DNA from: Tenacibaculum sp. SG-28
GTDB taxonomy: Bacteria; Bacteroidota; Bacteroidia; Flavobacteriales; Flavobacteriaceae
Reading direction: 5' to 3'
DNA: 64,000 nt
NCBI RefSeq assembly: GCF_002954385.1
Contig: NZ_MQVY01000002.1
Location: 632,355 to 696,354 of the forward strand
Position 1 is the first letter of the stretch; every line of letters starts with the position of its first letter. A program made the translations under genes and the position numbers. Shown piece after piece: positions 28,897 through 38,788 of the stretch. The notes under the pieces are model-generated. The model saw nothing but the letters and a program-made list of their open reading frames with translations, did no database searches and was not told the origin of the DNA.

Positions 28897-30090
28897 TTAA
28901 AGGAAGTGTAATTTGGAAAATTCCTTGTTTAAAATTTGTGCATCATCCACTCCAAGCCAGCGGTCTAATACCGTAGCATATACCTCTCTAAAATCAATCT
29001 CATATTGCAAATCGCCATTAAAATCCAAGTTGCCTAAATCTGGTTGCCCCATGTATTTGTTTTGATTTTTTAGATTTTTACCAATGACAAAAACATTGTT
29101 CGCTGTTCCGTGATCTGTACCTTTTGCTGCATTTTGTTGTACTCTCCTTCCAAATTCAGAAAATGTTAAAATTAGCACATCATCAAATTTATTGTTAGTC
29201 TCTAAATCACTAACAAAATGGGCCATACTCTCCGCATATATTTTTAATAACCTCGCTTGTTTCATATTTTGATTAGCGTGGGTATCAAACCCACTAAGTG
29301 CGGCATAATATACCTGTGTTTCTAAACCAGAATTTATGAATTGTGCAATAGTTTTCAACTGTTTTCCGAAGACATTGTTTGGATAGGAATTCGCTGCGGT
29401 ATTTGTATTGCTTTTTTCATAGATGTATGCTGCTGACGATTTGGCATCAATCATGGTATTGTATAGGTATCCTAAATTGTGTTCGCTAAGATGTTCGTCT
29501 TTGTAAAAGGATAGCACATCGTTAAAAAATGGTTGTTTTAAGGATTGATACAGCAATTTTGGATTTGTTACGGCTAAGCCATTTTGTTGTTTTCCTTTTA
29601 GCATTAAGGAAAGACTTTCATCTACCTCAATAGCATTGTAAGGTTGTGATTTTGTGCTATCCAAAAACCTACCAATCCAACCAGTTTGCAGGTATTCATT
29701 ACTATTACTTGCGGTTTGCCAAATATCCGTAGAGCGAAAATGAGACCGGTTCGGATTGGGATATCCGACATTGTTTAAAATACTCAAATACCCGTTGTCA
29801 TATAATTTTTTCAATGCACCAAGATTTTTATGCATACCAATATCATCGGTAAGCTTAAGAATACCATTGCTTTGAATACCTATATCTTTTCTTTTTTGAT
29901 AGTAGATATCGTTTCTAAAAGGAATTATTGTATTTAAACCATCATTCCCTCCCTTTAATTGCACTATTACTACTTTTTTTGGGTTGAATATTTTAGCGGT
30001 ATTTTGTTCAAAAGCCTTTACAAACTGTGGTACAAAAAACAAGCCTCCAGTGGCCAAAGATGATCTCTTTATAAAATTTCTTCTGTTCAT
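28897..30090 (-). CDS. DUF1501 domain-containing protein with Tat signal
   Basis: Sulfatase-superfamily-like secreted protein of about 397 residues. I start at MNRRNFIKRSS (ATG ending at 30090) because it begins with a twin-arginine signal, RRNFIKRSSLATGGLFF; an ATG at 30108, seven bases into the upstream gene's stop region, would add MLKTKE and is also possible. Typical DUF1501 pieces: QLKGGNDGLNTIIPF, LSFSEFGRRVQQNAAKGTDHGTAN. It follows a DUF1800 gene, the usual pairing in Bacteroidetes and Planctomycetes. Exact function is unknown; probably a periplasmic or surface factor. Confidence 0.88.
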   Translation of the reverse strand: MNRRNFIKRSSLATGGLFFVPQFVKAFEQNTAKIFNPKKVVIVQLKGGNDGLNTIIPFRNDIYYQKRKDIGIQSNGILKLTDDIGMHKNLGALKKLYDNGYLSILNNVGYPNPNRSHFRSTDIWQTASNSNEYLQTGWIGRFLDSTKSQPYNAIEVDESLSLMLKGKQQNGLAVTNPKLLYQSLKQPFFNDVLSFYKDEHLSEHNLGYLYNTMIDAKSSAAYIYEKSNTNTAANSYPNNVFGKQLKTIAQFINSGLETQVYYAALSGFDTHANQNMKQARLLKIYAESMAHFVSDLETNNKFDDVLILTFSEFGRRVQQNAAKGTDHGTANNVFVIGKNLKNQNKYMGQPDLGNLDFNGDLQYEIDFREVYATVLDRWLGVDDAQILNKEFSKLHFL

Positions 30091-30101
30091 TTCTTTTGTT
30101 T

Positions 30102-31475
30102 TTAGCATAATTGGTATTCTGGCAAGGATAGTAATTGTATACAAAAATCTTTTTTGGATACAGAATTGCTTTCCTTTAGTAATTCATAAACACCTGTATT
30201 TACCTCGGTAGCAAGAAGGCTTGTAATTAAGTCTTCGGGAAATAGGTTCTCATAATTTTCTTCAAAAACATTCCACTTTGCAATAGTTTTTATAAAGGTT
30301 TTCTTTCGCAACCTTTGGTTTTTTAAGTCGTTCACATCGTCTTCCAACCCACCTTTATCCGAGTAGGTTATTTGTGCATTGTTTAAAAGCACTGAAGGCA
30401 ATCGCAGTCGGGTAACTATGGTATTGCTATCGATCCAAGATCTTCCACCTTTCCAACCCGCAACATTTGGCGGAAACAATAATACTTGGCCTAGTAATTT
30501 TTGCAAGAGCATCCCTTGTTTTTTGTTGGTAAGATCAAAGGGAACCGTAGTATGAATACCAGCAATTAGCTCTATTGGCGATTTAATTTTTGATCCAATA
30601 TTATTCTCGCTGTAAAACCATTCGGAAGATAGAACAAAACGCATCAAGCTTTCTATGTTGTAAGACGGGTAGAAAACAGCAATCATCTCATCGATGTGAT
30701 GCTCACATATTTTTTCATTTACAAAATACTGGTATATTTTGTTACATATAAAACGGGCACATTGTTTCTGGGATACGATAATATCGATTATAGCATCTCC
30801 GTCATAGTACCCCGTTTGCCCCATAAATGTCTTCAAACCTTGGTCTTGGTGTTTTTTATGAAGTATAAAATCACCATGAATAGTGTGATTGTATCCCGTA
30901 AAAGCTCTTGCGCATTCTTTAATATCTCGCTCTGTGTAATTGCCTTGGCCTAGGGTAAAAAGTTCTAGTAATTCTCGTGCAAAATTTTCATTAGGGCTTC
31001 GTTTTTTATTTTGCTTATTGTTTAAATATTTTAACATGGCAGGCTCTTTCGAAATTACCTTTACAAAGCTTTTAAAATCTCCCAGTGCATTTTCACGTAG
31101 TGTGTTGTTGTAGCGTTGCGCAAAAAGAACATACTTGTCTTCACAAACGAAATGATTGGCCCAAAACAAGGTCATTTTTTCCCGCAATAATTCTGTAGGG
31201 TTTAATATTCTATCCAACCATGCCTGATTTAAAGCTACAATTTTCTTTCTGCTAATTTTCATGATTTCCTTACGTTTTTTTTTGTCTTTGAAATCTTGAA
31301 TCGCATAATTATCTAGGAAAGAAGTATCTATTTGTATTGGGTTATATGCTTGAGACGTTTTGAAAAGTAAATCTACTATTTCTGCCTTTTGCAAACCGTG
31401 CATTTCCGCTATTGATTTTGGGGTAATTCCGAACCCAACTCGGTGGTACAAATGTTGAATATGTCTTGTTTCCAT
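30102..31475 (-). CDS. DUF1800 domain-containing protein
   Basis: A 457-residue protein with DUF1800 hallmarks: HLYHRVGFGIT at the start, LREKMTLFWANHFV, ENFARELLELFTLGQGNYTERDIKECARAFTG, and LLFPPNVAGWKGGRSWID near 300. No signal peptide is obvious. The stop overlaps or abuts the start of the DUF1501 gene, indicating an operon. Such pairs are widespread, and no biochemical role is established; the protein is sometimes called a fasciclin-like or SAM-like surface factor without firm proof. Confidence 0.9.
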   Translation of the reverse strand: METRHIQHLYHRVGFGITPKSIAEMHGLQKAEIVDLLFKTSQAYNPIQIDTSFLDNYAIQDFKDKKKRKEIMKISRKKIVALNQAWLDRILNPTELLREKMTLFWANHFVCEDKYVLFAQRYNNTLRENALGDFKSFVKVISKEPAMLKYLNNKQNKKRSPNENFARELLELFTLGQGNYTERDIKECARAFTGYNHTIHGDFILHKKHQDQGLKTFMGQTGYYDGDAIIDIIVSQKQCARFICNKIYQYFVNEKICEHHIDEMIAVFYPSYNIESLMRFVLSSEWFYSENNIGSKIKSPIELIAGIHTTVPFDLTNKKQGMLLQKLLGQVLLFPPNVAGWKGGRSWIDSNTIVTRLRLPSVLLNNAQITYSDKGGLEDDVNDLKNQRLRKKTFIKTIAKWNVFEENYENLFPEDLITSLLATEVNTGVYELLKESNSVSKKDFCIQLLSLPEYQLC

Positions 31476-31625
31476 ACTTCTTAGACTATATTTTGTTAGG
31501 AAAGTTTAATGCATAGCTAGTCTTTATACATCCTAGTGCGTATTAGAATTTTATTTTTAGGCGAAAACAAGAAAAGCTTGGATATTTCACCAAGGCTTTT
31601 TGTATCTATTCGAATAGAACTTGTA

Positions 31626-32141
31626 TTAAATTTTTCCTCCTTTAAGTTCGTCTTGCCATTGTACAAGTTTTTTCCACTGTCCTTCGTAGGCAAGTTTTGC
31701 TTGTGTTGGCCAAGTTCCCGGATTATGAACTCTATATCTTTCACCACCACTATTTAGTACTTCCTGACATTTTTCAACAGAGGTTTCTGATAATGCTCTC
31801 CATGTGGTGATGCCAAAATTAGTGAATAGCCCTTCGATTTTTGGCCCAATACCCTCGATTATTTTTAAATCATCATGGTTTATTTTTTTACCGTATGCTG
31901 CTTTTGCGGCCGCAGCGTCAAAAGGTAAATCTTGTGCTTTTGCGGCAGCGTTTAATTTCCCTTGCAACTCAGTTTTAGATTTTTCACAAGCGTCTAAATC
32001 ACTTTCTAATTTGGCGATTATCGCAGCCGAGTCCTCTTTTTCATTGTTTGTACTTTTTCCTAATAAATATCCTAAGTAAGCACATATAGCACCTACAAGT
32101 AATGGTATTAACCAACATGGAATTATGTCAAATATATTCAT
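31626..32141 (-). CDS. membrane-anchored protein with coiled coil and helix-hairpin-helix domain
   Basis: A 171-residue protein: transmembrane helix (about 8-27, WLIPLLVGAICAYLGYLLG), coiled coil (about 35-68, KLESDLDACEKSKTELQGKL), then an HhH-type region (about 92-150) with LKIIEGIGPKIEGLFTNFGI followed by TWRALSETSVEKCQEVL and ending in GTWPTQAKLAYEGQWKKL. The last part is typical of the predicted flap-endonuclease-like 5' DNA-binding family also linked to LSU ribosomal protein L21-like repeats. It lies 16 bases after the OmpA gene and is probably in its operon. Function is unknown; DNA binding at a membrane is an odd combination. Confidence 0.78.
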   Translation of the reverse strand: MNIFDIIPCWLIPLLVGAICAYLGYLLGKSTNNEKEDSAAIIAKLESDLDACEKSKTELQGKLNAAAKAQDLPFDAAAAKAAYGKKINHDDLKIIEGIGPKIEGLFTNFGITTWRALSETSVEKCQEVLNSGGERYRVHNPGTWPTQAKLAYEGQWKKLVQWQDELKGGKI

Positions 32142-32157
32142 CGTATTCTTAAATTTT

Positions 32158-33093
32158 TTATTTTATAATTATTTCAATTCTTCTATTTTTAGCGCGTCCT
32201 TTTGCGTTTTCATTACTTGCTACAGGACTATTTTCTCCATTAGAACTAGTGGAAATTTTATCGGCTGACACTCCTTGTTTTATAAGATAGTTCTTGCCAA
32301 AATTTGCACGAGCCTGTCCGAGATTATTGTTTAAATCGTCACTGCCCGTATTGTCTGTATTACCAATAATACGAACTGTTGCATTTGGAGTTTGTAGACA
32401 GGAAGCGATAGCCTTTAACTTTTCTTTTTGACTCGTATTAATGCCAGTGGTAGATTGCCCGATATTAAAATATATAAGCAAAGGCTTTTTTCTGAATTCC
32501 TCACAAATCGCCATTTTAGTGGTATCCGCGCTACTTTCGGTATTTAAGGTTTCCATGTCGAATTTTACAGGGCCATAAAGTATACCATTCTGATCTGGAA
32601 TCATTGCATCGTTAAGTTTTCCAAATGTTTCCATAATTTCCGCAGGTACTCCTTTTTCTACCATATATTTTTTAACTGCTTCAGCTCTTGCTATTCCAAG
32701 GTTCTCATAAGAGGAAGTGTTTTTTTCATCACTTTTATAATATCCTGTGATTGCTATTTTTTTATTCGGATTGGTTTTAATATAATCCGCAACAGAAGCA
32801 ACTCCATCTTGCACCAATACGGGTATTGGGTCTGCGATAGATGCACTAGAAGTATTAAAATTGAAATTATCATCTACAGTATAAGATAATTTTCCTAACG
32901 CATCCATTATTCTAAACGGAATCGAGGTAGGGTCTTTTACTGTAGGCTTTAAGCTTTCCTCAGTATTGGTGGTTTCCTCAGTAGTATTCATGCTTTCGGT
33001 ACAACACACGTTGCAGCAGAGAAACCAGTAGAGAATAGTTCCAATAATGATAGTCAGCAAAATTAAAAGTAGGTAAGTTGATTTTTTGCTCAT
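32158..33093 (-). CDS. OmpA family protein with two OmpA-like domains
   Basis: A 311-residue protein. N-terminal transmembrane anchor (about 6-26) then a cysteine-rich short linker (CCNVCC), then a degenerate OmpA-like domain (about 60-180, with NLGIARAEAVKKYMVEKGVP) and a canonical one (about 205-311) with GNTDNTGSDDLNNNLGQARA and the C-terminal NAKGRAKNRRIEIIIK peptidoglycan-binding signature. It likely ties the envelope to peptidoglycan. Followed by the HhH membrane protein gene after 16 bases. Confidence 0.88.
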   Translation of the reverse strand: MSKKSTYLLLILLTIIIGTILYWFLCCNVCCTESMNTTEETTNTEESLKPTVKDPTSIPFRIMDALGKLSYTVDDNFNFNTSSASIADPIPVLVQDGVASVADYIKTNPNKKIAITGYYKSDEKNTSSYENLGIARAEAVKKYMVEKGVPAEIMETFGKLNDAMIPDQNGILYGPVKFDMETLNTESSADTTKMAICEEFRKKPLLIYFNIGQSTTGINTSQKEKLKAIASCLQTPNATVRIIGNTDNTGSDDLNNNLGQARANFGKNYLIKQGVSADKISTSSNGENSPVASNENAKGRAKNRRIEIIIK

Positions 33094-33275
33094 TAGTTAA
33101 TCATTTATAATTTTGATTTCCAATTTATTAAAAATTAGTTAGACTAAGAAATTTAGTGTTTAAGAAAAATTTATGTTAAACTACTAAATATGTGTTAAGG
33201 TGTACTTTTTACTGAAACAAATTGTGATTCTTCTAGTCTTATCTGTAACATTTAATAATTAAACATTTGAATCGC

Positions 33276-33655
33276 ATGAAAAATTTTTATTAGCAAGTTT
33301 AGTAGTTGTTTTAGGGGCAACAACAATGCAAGCAGCTACTACCGCAAACAACGAGATGAACCATTCAGTAACAGCTTATGCTGAATTAAGCACCATTTGT
33401 AAAATGATCCAAGCTGGAGAATACGATGCCGTTAAGGCCTTTATTGATAACGGAACTGATATTAATAGAAAATCTATGGGAATGACGCCTGCTATGTATG
33501 CAGCACGTTACAACAGGGTTGAAATTTTGAAACTATTAATTCAAAACGGAGCCAAATTAAAGTTAAAATCCTCTAATGGTTTTACTGCTTTAGACTATGC
33601 GAAAATGTCGAAAGCAAAGGAGGCATATGCTGTAATTGAGAAGGCGTTGCAATAG
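33276..33655 (+). CDS. small secreted ankyrin-repeat protein, signal peptide broken by frameshift at 33279-33283
   Basis: The ATG at 33276 reads MKNFY-stop in the given sequence; one extra A in the A5 run gives MKKFLLASLVVVLGATTMQA, a convincing signal peptide joined to the open frame that starts near 33290. The mature part (about 100 residues) holds two ankyrin repeats: GEYDAVKAFIDNGTDINRK and MTPAMYAARYNRVEILKLLIQNGAKLKLKSSNGFTALDYAK. Repaired length about 126 residues. Ankyrin repeats bind proteins; the partner is unknown. It is monocistronic, with a terminator 30 bases downstream. Confidence 0.78.
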
Positions 33656-33686
33656 TTATAGTACATTTTATAAAGTTAATTGGATA

Positions 33687-33715
33687 AAAGACTGTCATAA
33701 AAGACAGTCTTTTTT
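33687..33715 (+). terminator. terminator of the ankyrin gene
   Basis: Stem AAAAGACTGTC / GACAGTCTTTT with a six-base loop and a T-run, 31 bases past the stop of the ankyrin gene and ahead of the CNNM gene. Confidence 0.85.
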
Positions 33716-33741
33716 AGTTATTTTAGCAAAAAATTTACACC

Positions 33742-34830
33742 ATGACCTTATTACTTATTTACGCTACCTTATCTATTTTTTTTTCGTTTCTGTGCTCTAT
33801 TTTAGAAGCGGTTTTGTTGAGTGTAACACCCACTTTTATCAATGTTAAAAAGAACGAGGGTAAAGGATATGCAAACCAACTTGAGGTCTTAAAGAAAGAC
33901 GTAGACAAACCGTTAATTGCAATTCTAACCGTAAATACTATTGCGCATACTGTAGGTGCTATTTTAGTTGGGGTGCAGGCCGAACAATTACCTTATAAAT
34001 TTGAAATTTTGGGGGTTAATGTTGTGGGTATCGTTTCTGCAATTATGACCATTTTGATTTTAGTTGTTTCAGAAATCATCCCGAAAACCATAGGAGCTAC
34101 CTATTGGAAGTCTTTAGCAAACTTTGCAACCAAAGCGCTACGTGTATTAATCTTTCCATTGCGTTGGACCGGTCTTTTGTGGTTGCTACAGCTTACCACA
34201 AAGTTAATAGGAGGAAAAAGTGCTCATGGAGAAAGCGTTTTAAGTAGAGAAGATTTCACTGCAATGACCGATATTGCTGAGCAAGAAGGAGTTTTTCAGG
34301 AAAATGAAAGTAAAGTAATTCGCAACATGCTCGGGTTTAAAAATGTGCAAGCGAAACATATCATGACGCCGAGAACAGTAATGGTTATAGCGGATGAAAA
34401 TCAAACGATTCAATCTTTTTTTAATGAAAATCAAGACTTGCGTTTCTCTAGAATCCCAGTTTTTTCAGAAAACTCGGACAATATTACAGGATACTTTTTA
34501 AAAGACCAATTACTACTCTCTCTGGTAAATAACGAGGGTGAAAAACCCTTAACAAGTATCAAAAGAGAGATCATAGTAGCCAATAGAGAGTTGTCTATAC
34601 CCAACCTATTTGAAACCCTCATAGAACAGCGAGAGCATTTGGCTTTAGTAGTAGATGAGTTTGGAGCTGTAAGTGGTTTGGTTACCCAAGAAGACGTTAT
34701 CGAAACACTATTGGGTTTTGAAATTATGGATGAAAGCGATAACGTTGCCGATTTACAGAGTTTTGCCCGAAAAAATTGGGAGCAAAGAGCAAAAAGATTA
34801 GGCATCATTGATGAAGAGGAAACAGAATAA
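33742..34830 (+). CDS. CNNM/DUF21 membrane protein with paired CBS domains (hemolysin-family)
   Basis: A 362-residue transporter-type protein. Four predicted membrane segments in the N-terminal DUF21 domain (about 1-150, with EIIPKTIGATYW), then two CBS domains (about 205-330: MTPRTVMVIADENQ; LVVDEFGAVSGLVTQEDVIETLLG). The C-terminal CorC_HlyC transporter-associated domain usual in longer family members is absent, so this is a short form. Such proteins are linked to Mg2+/Co2+ handling; that is family knowledge and not shown here. Confidence 0.9.
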   Translation: MTLLLIYATLSIFFSFLCSILEAVLLSVTPTFINVKKNEGKGYANQLEVLKKDVDKPLIAILTVNTIAHTVGAILVGVQAEQLPYKFEILGVNVVGIVSAIMTILILVVSEIIPKTIGATYWKSLANFATKALRVLIFPLRWTGLLWLLQLTTKLIGGKSAHGESVLSREDFTAMTDIAEQEGVFQENESKVIRNMLGFKNVQAKHIMTPRTVMVIADENQTIQSFFNENQDLRFSRIPVFSENSDNITGYFLKDQLLLSLVNNEGEKPLTSIKREIIVANRELSIPNLFETLIEQREHLALVVDEFGAVSGLVTQEDVIETLLGFEIMDESDNVADLQSFARKNWEQRAKRLGIIDEEETE

Positions 34831-34924
34831 TATATCTCGTATCTTATTCTGTTCCATAGTAACTCGTTTATATTTTAGAGTATAAACAAATGGTATGTTT
34901 GTGAAAATCTCACGGTTTGTGTTC

Positions 34925-37392
34925 TTATAGTTTTAAGCCAAATACAATGCGATTCTCTTTTTTGCCATTAAGGCTAGATTGTACAAAATCAATCCGCAGT
35001 ACTCTCCATTTTCCAAATCCTACATTGTCTAAACCAACAGAAAATTCCGAATAGGGTTTATTCCCTCCGGTAAATAGTCCTTTTGCTCCTGTTACTAGGT
35101 GAAAGTTTAATTTATTCAACAAAGGAATTTTACTCCATAAAGCCCCTTTAAAATTTTGTTCAGCATGTATTTCTCCATATTTGTCATTGGTTGATAGTGC
35201 ATAATATGGAAGTGCTAAGAATCCTCGTGTATAATTGTTATCGGTTGCGATAAGTAGTCTATTTCCATTAAAATGGGCATAGTCTATAAATGGAATGTCT
35301 TTTTCCTCTAAGAAAATTCCTCCTCCTAGGTTGTATTTAAAATTACCTGCAGAGCCTAAAGCGATGTTTTGATAGGCACGAGCATACACAAAATCCGAAT
35401 CCCAAGCGTGCTCTCCAGAGCCAAAATTCTTCCTATATCCAATTTGCATTGTTGGGTATTTTTTATTTCCAACAGTAATTTTTTGGTTTGGATAGGATAA
35501 ATATTTTTGTCCGAATCGGATATAAGCTCCTATGTTCAATGAAAATATTTGGTGGGGCGTAAAAGCACTTGTAAAATTACCTGGCTCCTGAGGATTGTTA
35601 GAGGTGTATTGCACATCTTCTTGCGGAAACATCACGTAATCGGTAGTGTTAAAAAGAGGTTTGCGATCTGCAAATTCAAACGAAGAAAACAAGCGAATAC
35701 CATTGGTTACCTCTTGCGAATAACTTGCCTTTGCATACGCTTTTTCGTAAATTTTCATATAATTTCTCTCAAAAAGAACAGAGCTAATTGTATTCCAAAA
35801 AGGAGAAATTGGATTGTTAGCATTGAATTGCGAAGTCGCCACTCCTCCTGAAATACGTAAATAAGGATAGCTTATATTATTCCATTTATAATTCAGGTAT
35901 GCTTCTGGTCTTGCTCTTTTATCCGATATTCCATAATTTACATTAATTCCAGTAGAGAATCGTTTGCCTGTTTCGTTTAATCTTTTGGTAAAGTTAACTC
36001 CCATGGTAGAGTTCCAACCCTGTACGGTATTAAAATTGATTTTTAAAACTGGTGAACGGACACCAAAAGACCACTTTTCATAAGAATTATCATAATCATA
36101 TCCTGAAATTAAGTCTATAATTCTAAATTTATTTCTCTTTTGGTCTATAGAGTCTAAATATTTTTTAGACTTTCTAACGGTTTGAATACTATCTTTTAAA
36201 CGATAGTCTGAAACCTCCTCTGTAGTTAGGGAAACGGGACGAATAGCGTTCCAATAGGTCGTATCTTTTTTAGTAGCGTTTTTTGCAAAAGATAGCAGCT
36301 CATTATCAAAAGAATTTTCAGTAAAGTTGGGCTGAAAATTATAGTTAGAATAGGCTGCTGAAAAACGGCCATTGAAATTAAATCCTAACATTCCAGCTTC
36401 AAAGTCAATGGTTTGCGTTACTATAGCCCAAGCTTCAGAACTTACTACGTAATTGTAATTTTGTTTTATGTGAAGTTTTTTTACTGCCGGGATACCAACT
36501 TGCGCACCCCCAACTTCTAGATCGGTTCCGTATATTGCCCAAGCATCTTCCACCACATAGATGTAGCCAGTAAAGACCCGATCATTTTTTCGCTTTGGAA
36601 GAAGTTTTATCTTGTTCACCAATATTCCACTTTCGAGGTAAAATGTTCCTTCCAAGGCATATTTATAATACCCAAAAGCACCATCAGCAATAGGAGAAAT
36701 CATCGAAGTATTTGCAATGGCGAATGTATTCTCATACAAATTGAAATTAACTTCATCTGCCTGGTTAAAACTTATCCCGTTGTCGCGTCCGGAAACTTTA
36801 GAGGCTAGAATGTGTTCTTTAAAACGCTTTGGTTTTTTTGATATTGAATTGTAGAGATGGTTTCTGAAAGATATACAATGCCACTTCTAGTGGAATCTAA
36901 GCCGCCGCCAAAATCTCCTAGTTCTTGTCCGAGAAACTTTTTGGGAGCATTTTTGATTTTAAATAGTCCTCTAGAGTAAAAGTTGGCTTTATATGCCGCT
37001 AATTTATCGGTATTCTTGTCTTTATTTGCAATTGCATTCCGTATAATTTGATTGGCAGGGTTTTCTTTGGAAGAAATAGAAACTTCCTCTAATGAAATTT
37101 GTTCTTCCTCCAAGGAAACATCTAGTAGCAGTGGTTCCCCTGCATAAGAAACAGATTTTTGAATGGTTTTATACCCTAAAAATTGGAATACCACGTTGTA
37201 ATTACCTCTTTTCGTTACTTTTAAAATATAATTTCCGTTGGTGTTGGTAGTGGTGCCCGTGACACTGTTTTCTAACAGCACACTTACAAAGTGGAGCGGT
37301 GTGCCATTTTTGTCGGTTACTTTTCCTTTTATTTGACCAAAGGCGTTACAATAACCTAGGCATAAAATTACAAGTATTAATTTTTTCATCAT
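34925..37392 (-). CDS. DUF5686 / carboxypeptidase-like regulatory domain protein, frame broken at 36833-36839
   Basis: Large outer-membrane-type protein. The N terminus (to 36805) has a signal peptide (MMKKLILVILCLGYCNAFGQ) and a carboxypeptidase-like regulatory domain (KGKVTDKNGTPLHFVSVLLENS). One A lost in the coding-strand A7 run (repair reads QYQKPKRFKEHILASKVSGRD) joins it to the second frame, which holds the long barrel-like DUF5686 region and ends in ENRIVFGLKL. Total about 822 residues. Function unknown; family members are common in Bacteroidetes. Transcribed on its own. Confidence 0.82.
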
Positions 37393-37788
37393 CGTAGTTT
37401 GGATTAGTTACCTACAAACATAAAAGCTATTTGTATTACTATTGGAACACAAAAATGTTAAGCTTCTCCAAAAGAAAACTTAAAAATGAAGGGCTACACT
37501 TTTTAGCCTTGTTTTTAAAGCAATCAAATTTCACTCGAATTCAATTGTGTATTGTATCGGTGTTTTTAATTTTGTGGTAATTTAACAAGTTAAAAATACT
37601 AGTATTTTTAAAACTTTAGGTAGCTTATAAAATCTCTTTGGGTCGTCGCAGTATTTTTTTAGGCCACAATCCAGTCTTTTTTGGAGAACTTTTACTGGGA
37701 TATTTTTGAATTTGTTGGGAATGTAAAGACAAAGGATGCTGTAAAAATAAAAGTTTTGGTAATTTTGTATTTTGAAGAAAAACGTCGG
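37393..37788. other. 396-base gap without a recognisable gene
   Basis: I see no coding frame with family content here. It contains a perfect 20-base palindrome at 37591-37610 (TAAAAATACT and its reverse complement) and AT-rich sequence. A TAATTTTG element at 37759-37766 resembles a -7 promoter box and lies just upstream of queG. Confidence 0.6.
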
Positions 37789-38770
37789 ATGAAAACAAAA
37801 CAGCAATATTCTCAATTTATTAAAAACCAAGCGAAAAGACTCGGGTTTTTAGGTTGTGGTATTGCCAAAGCAGAATTTTTAGAGGAGGAAGCACCTAGCT
37901 AGAACAATGGCTACAGAATGGTTTTCAAGGAGAAATGCAGTATATGGAAAATCACTTTGACAAAAGACTAGATCCTACATTACTCGTAGATGGTGCTAAA
38001 TCAGTTATATCGCTTTCGTATAATTATTTTCCGAAGGAACACCAAGTTGCAGATAGCTATAAAATTTCCAAATATGCCTATGGTCAAGATTACCATCATG
38101 TTATCAAGGATAAACTTCGAGAATTATTACAATCCATAAACGATGAAATTGGAGAGGTTTCAGGAAGGTGTTTTGTAGATTCTGCACCCGTTTTGGAACG
38201 AGCTTGGGCAACCAGAGCAGGTTTAGGTTGGAACGGGAAACATTCGCTATTAATCCAGAAACAGCAAGGGTCGTTCTTTTTTTTGGCAGAACTAATACTC
38301 GATTTAGAATTAGACTACGACCATCCTTTTACCACAGACCATTGTGGTAGTTGCACCAAGTGCATTGATGCTTGTCCTACGGATGCTATTCTTCCTAACA
38401 ATACCGTAGACGGCAGTAAATGTATTTCTTATTTAACCATAGAACTGCGAGATGCAATACCAACGAGTTTTACCGATAAAACTGCCGATTGGATGTTCGG
38501 TTGTGATATTTGTCAGGACGTTTGTCCTTGGAATCGATTTTCGAAGCCGCATGCAGAACCATTGTTTAGTCCTAATCATGAATTGTTACAGATGCTAAGC
38601 CAGACTGGGAGGAATTAACCCAAGAGACCTTTCGTAAAGTTTTTAAAAAGTCTGCTGTAAAAAGAACCAAATTTACCGGATTACAAAGAAACATCACTTT
38701 TTGCAAAAAAAGAAATGTAAAAGCATCATTTTTACTTTACGTCATTACAAAATGTATATTTGTAAGCTAA
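37789..38770 (+). CDS. queG: epoxyqueuosine reductase QueG, two frame breaks
   Basis: Cobalamin- and Fe-S-dependent enzyme that reduces epoxyqueuosine to queuosine in tRNA. Start ATG 37789 ([20 protein letters not shown]). The first break at about 37897-37900 (repair reads [21 protein letters not shown]) and the second near 38588-38594 (repair reads [19 protein letters not shown]) each need one base. The middle frame has two ferredoxin motifs, [15 protein letters not shown] and [11 protein letters not shown]. The downstream frame runs through [13 protein letters not shown], the usual QueG ending, and stops in this frame at 38768-38770, so the true end is uncertain by some 40 bases. Confidence 0.82.
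38731..38762 (+). promoter_or_regulatory. probable promoter of the malic enzyme gene
   Basis: TTTA at 38731-38734, 20-bp spacer, TATATTTG at 38755-38762, close to the Bacteroidetes consensus, 26 bases before the malic enzyme ATG. It overlaps the extreme 3' end of queG. Confidence 0.5.
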
Positions 38771-38788
38771 AACAAACAACAATTTCAA

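Noticed and set aside
37582..37830. Minus-strand ORF of 82 codons in the gap before queG
   Set aside because: Low-complexity, F/L/K-rich text without family content, overlapping the queG start; no support.
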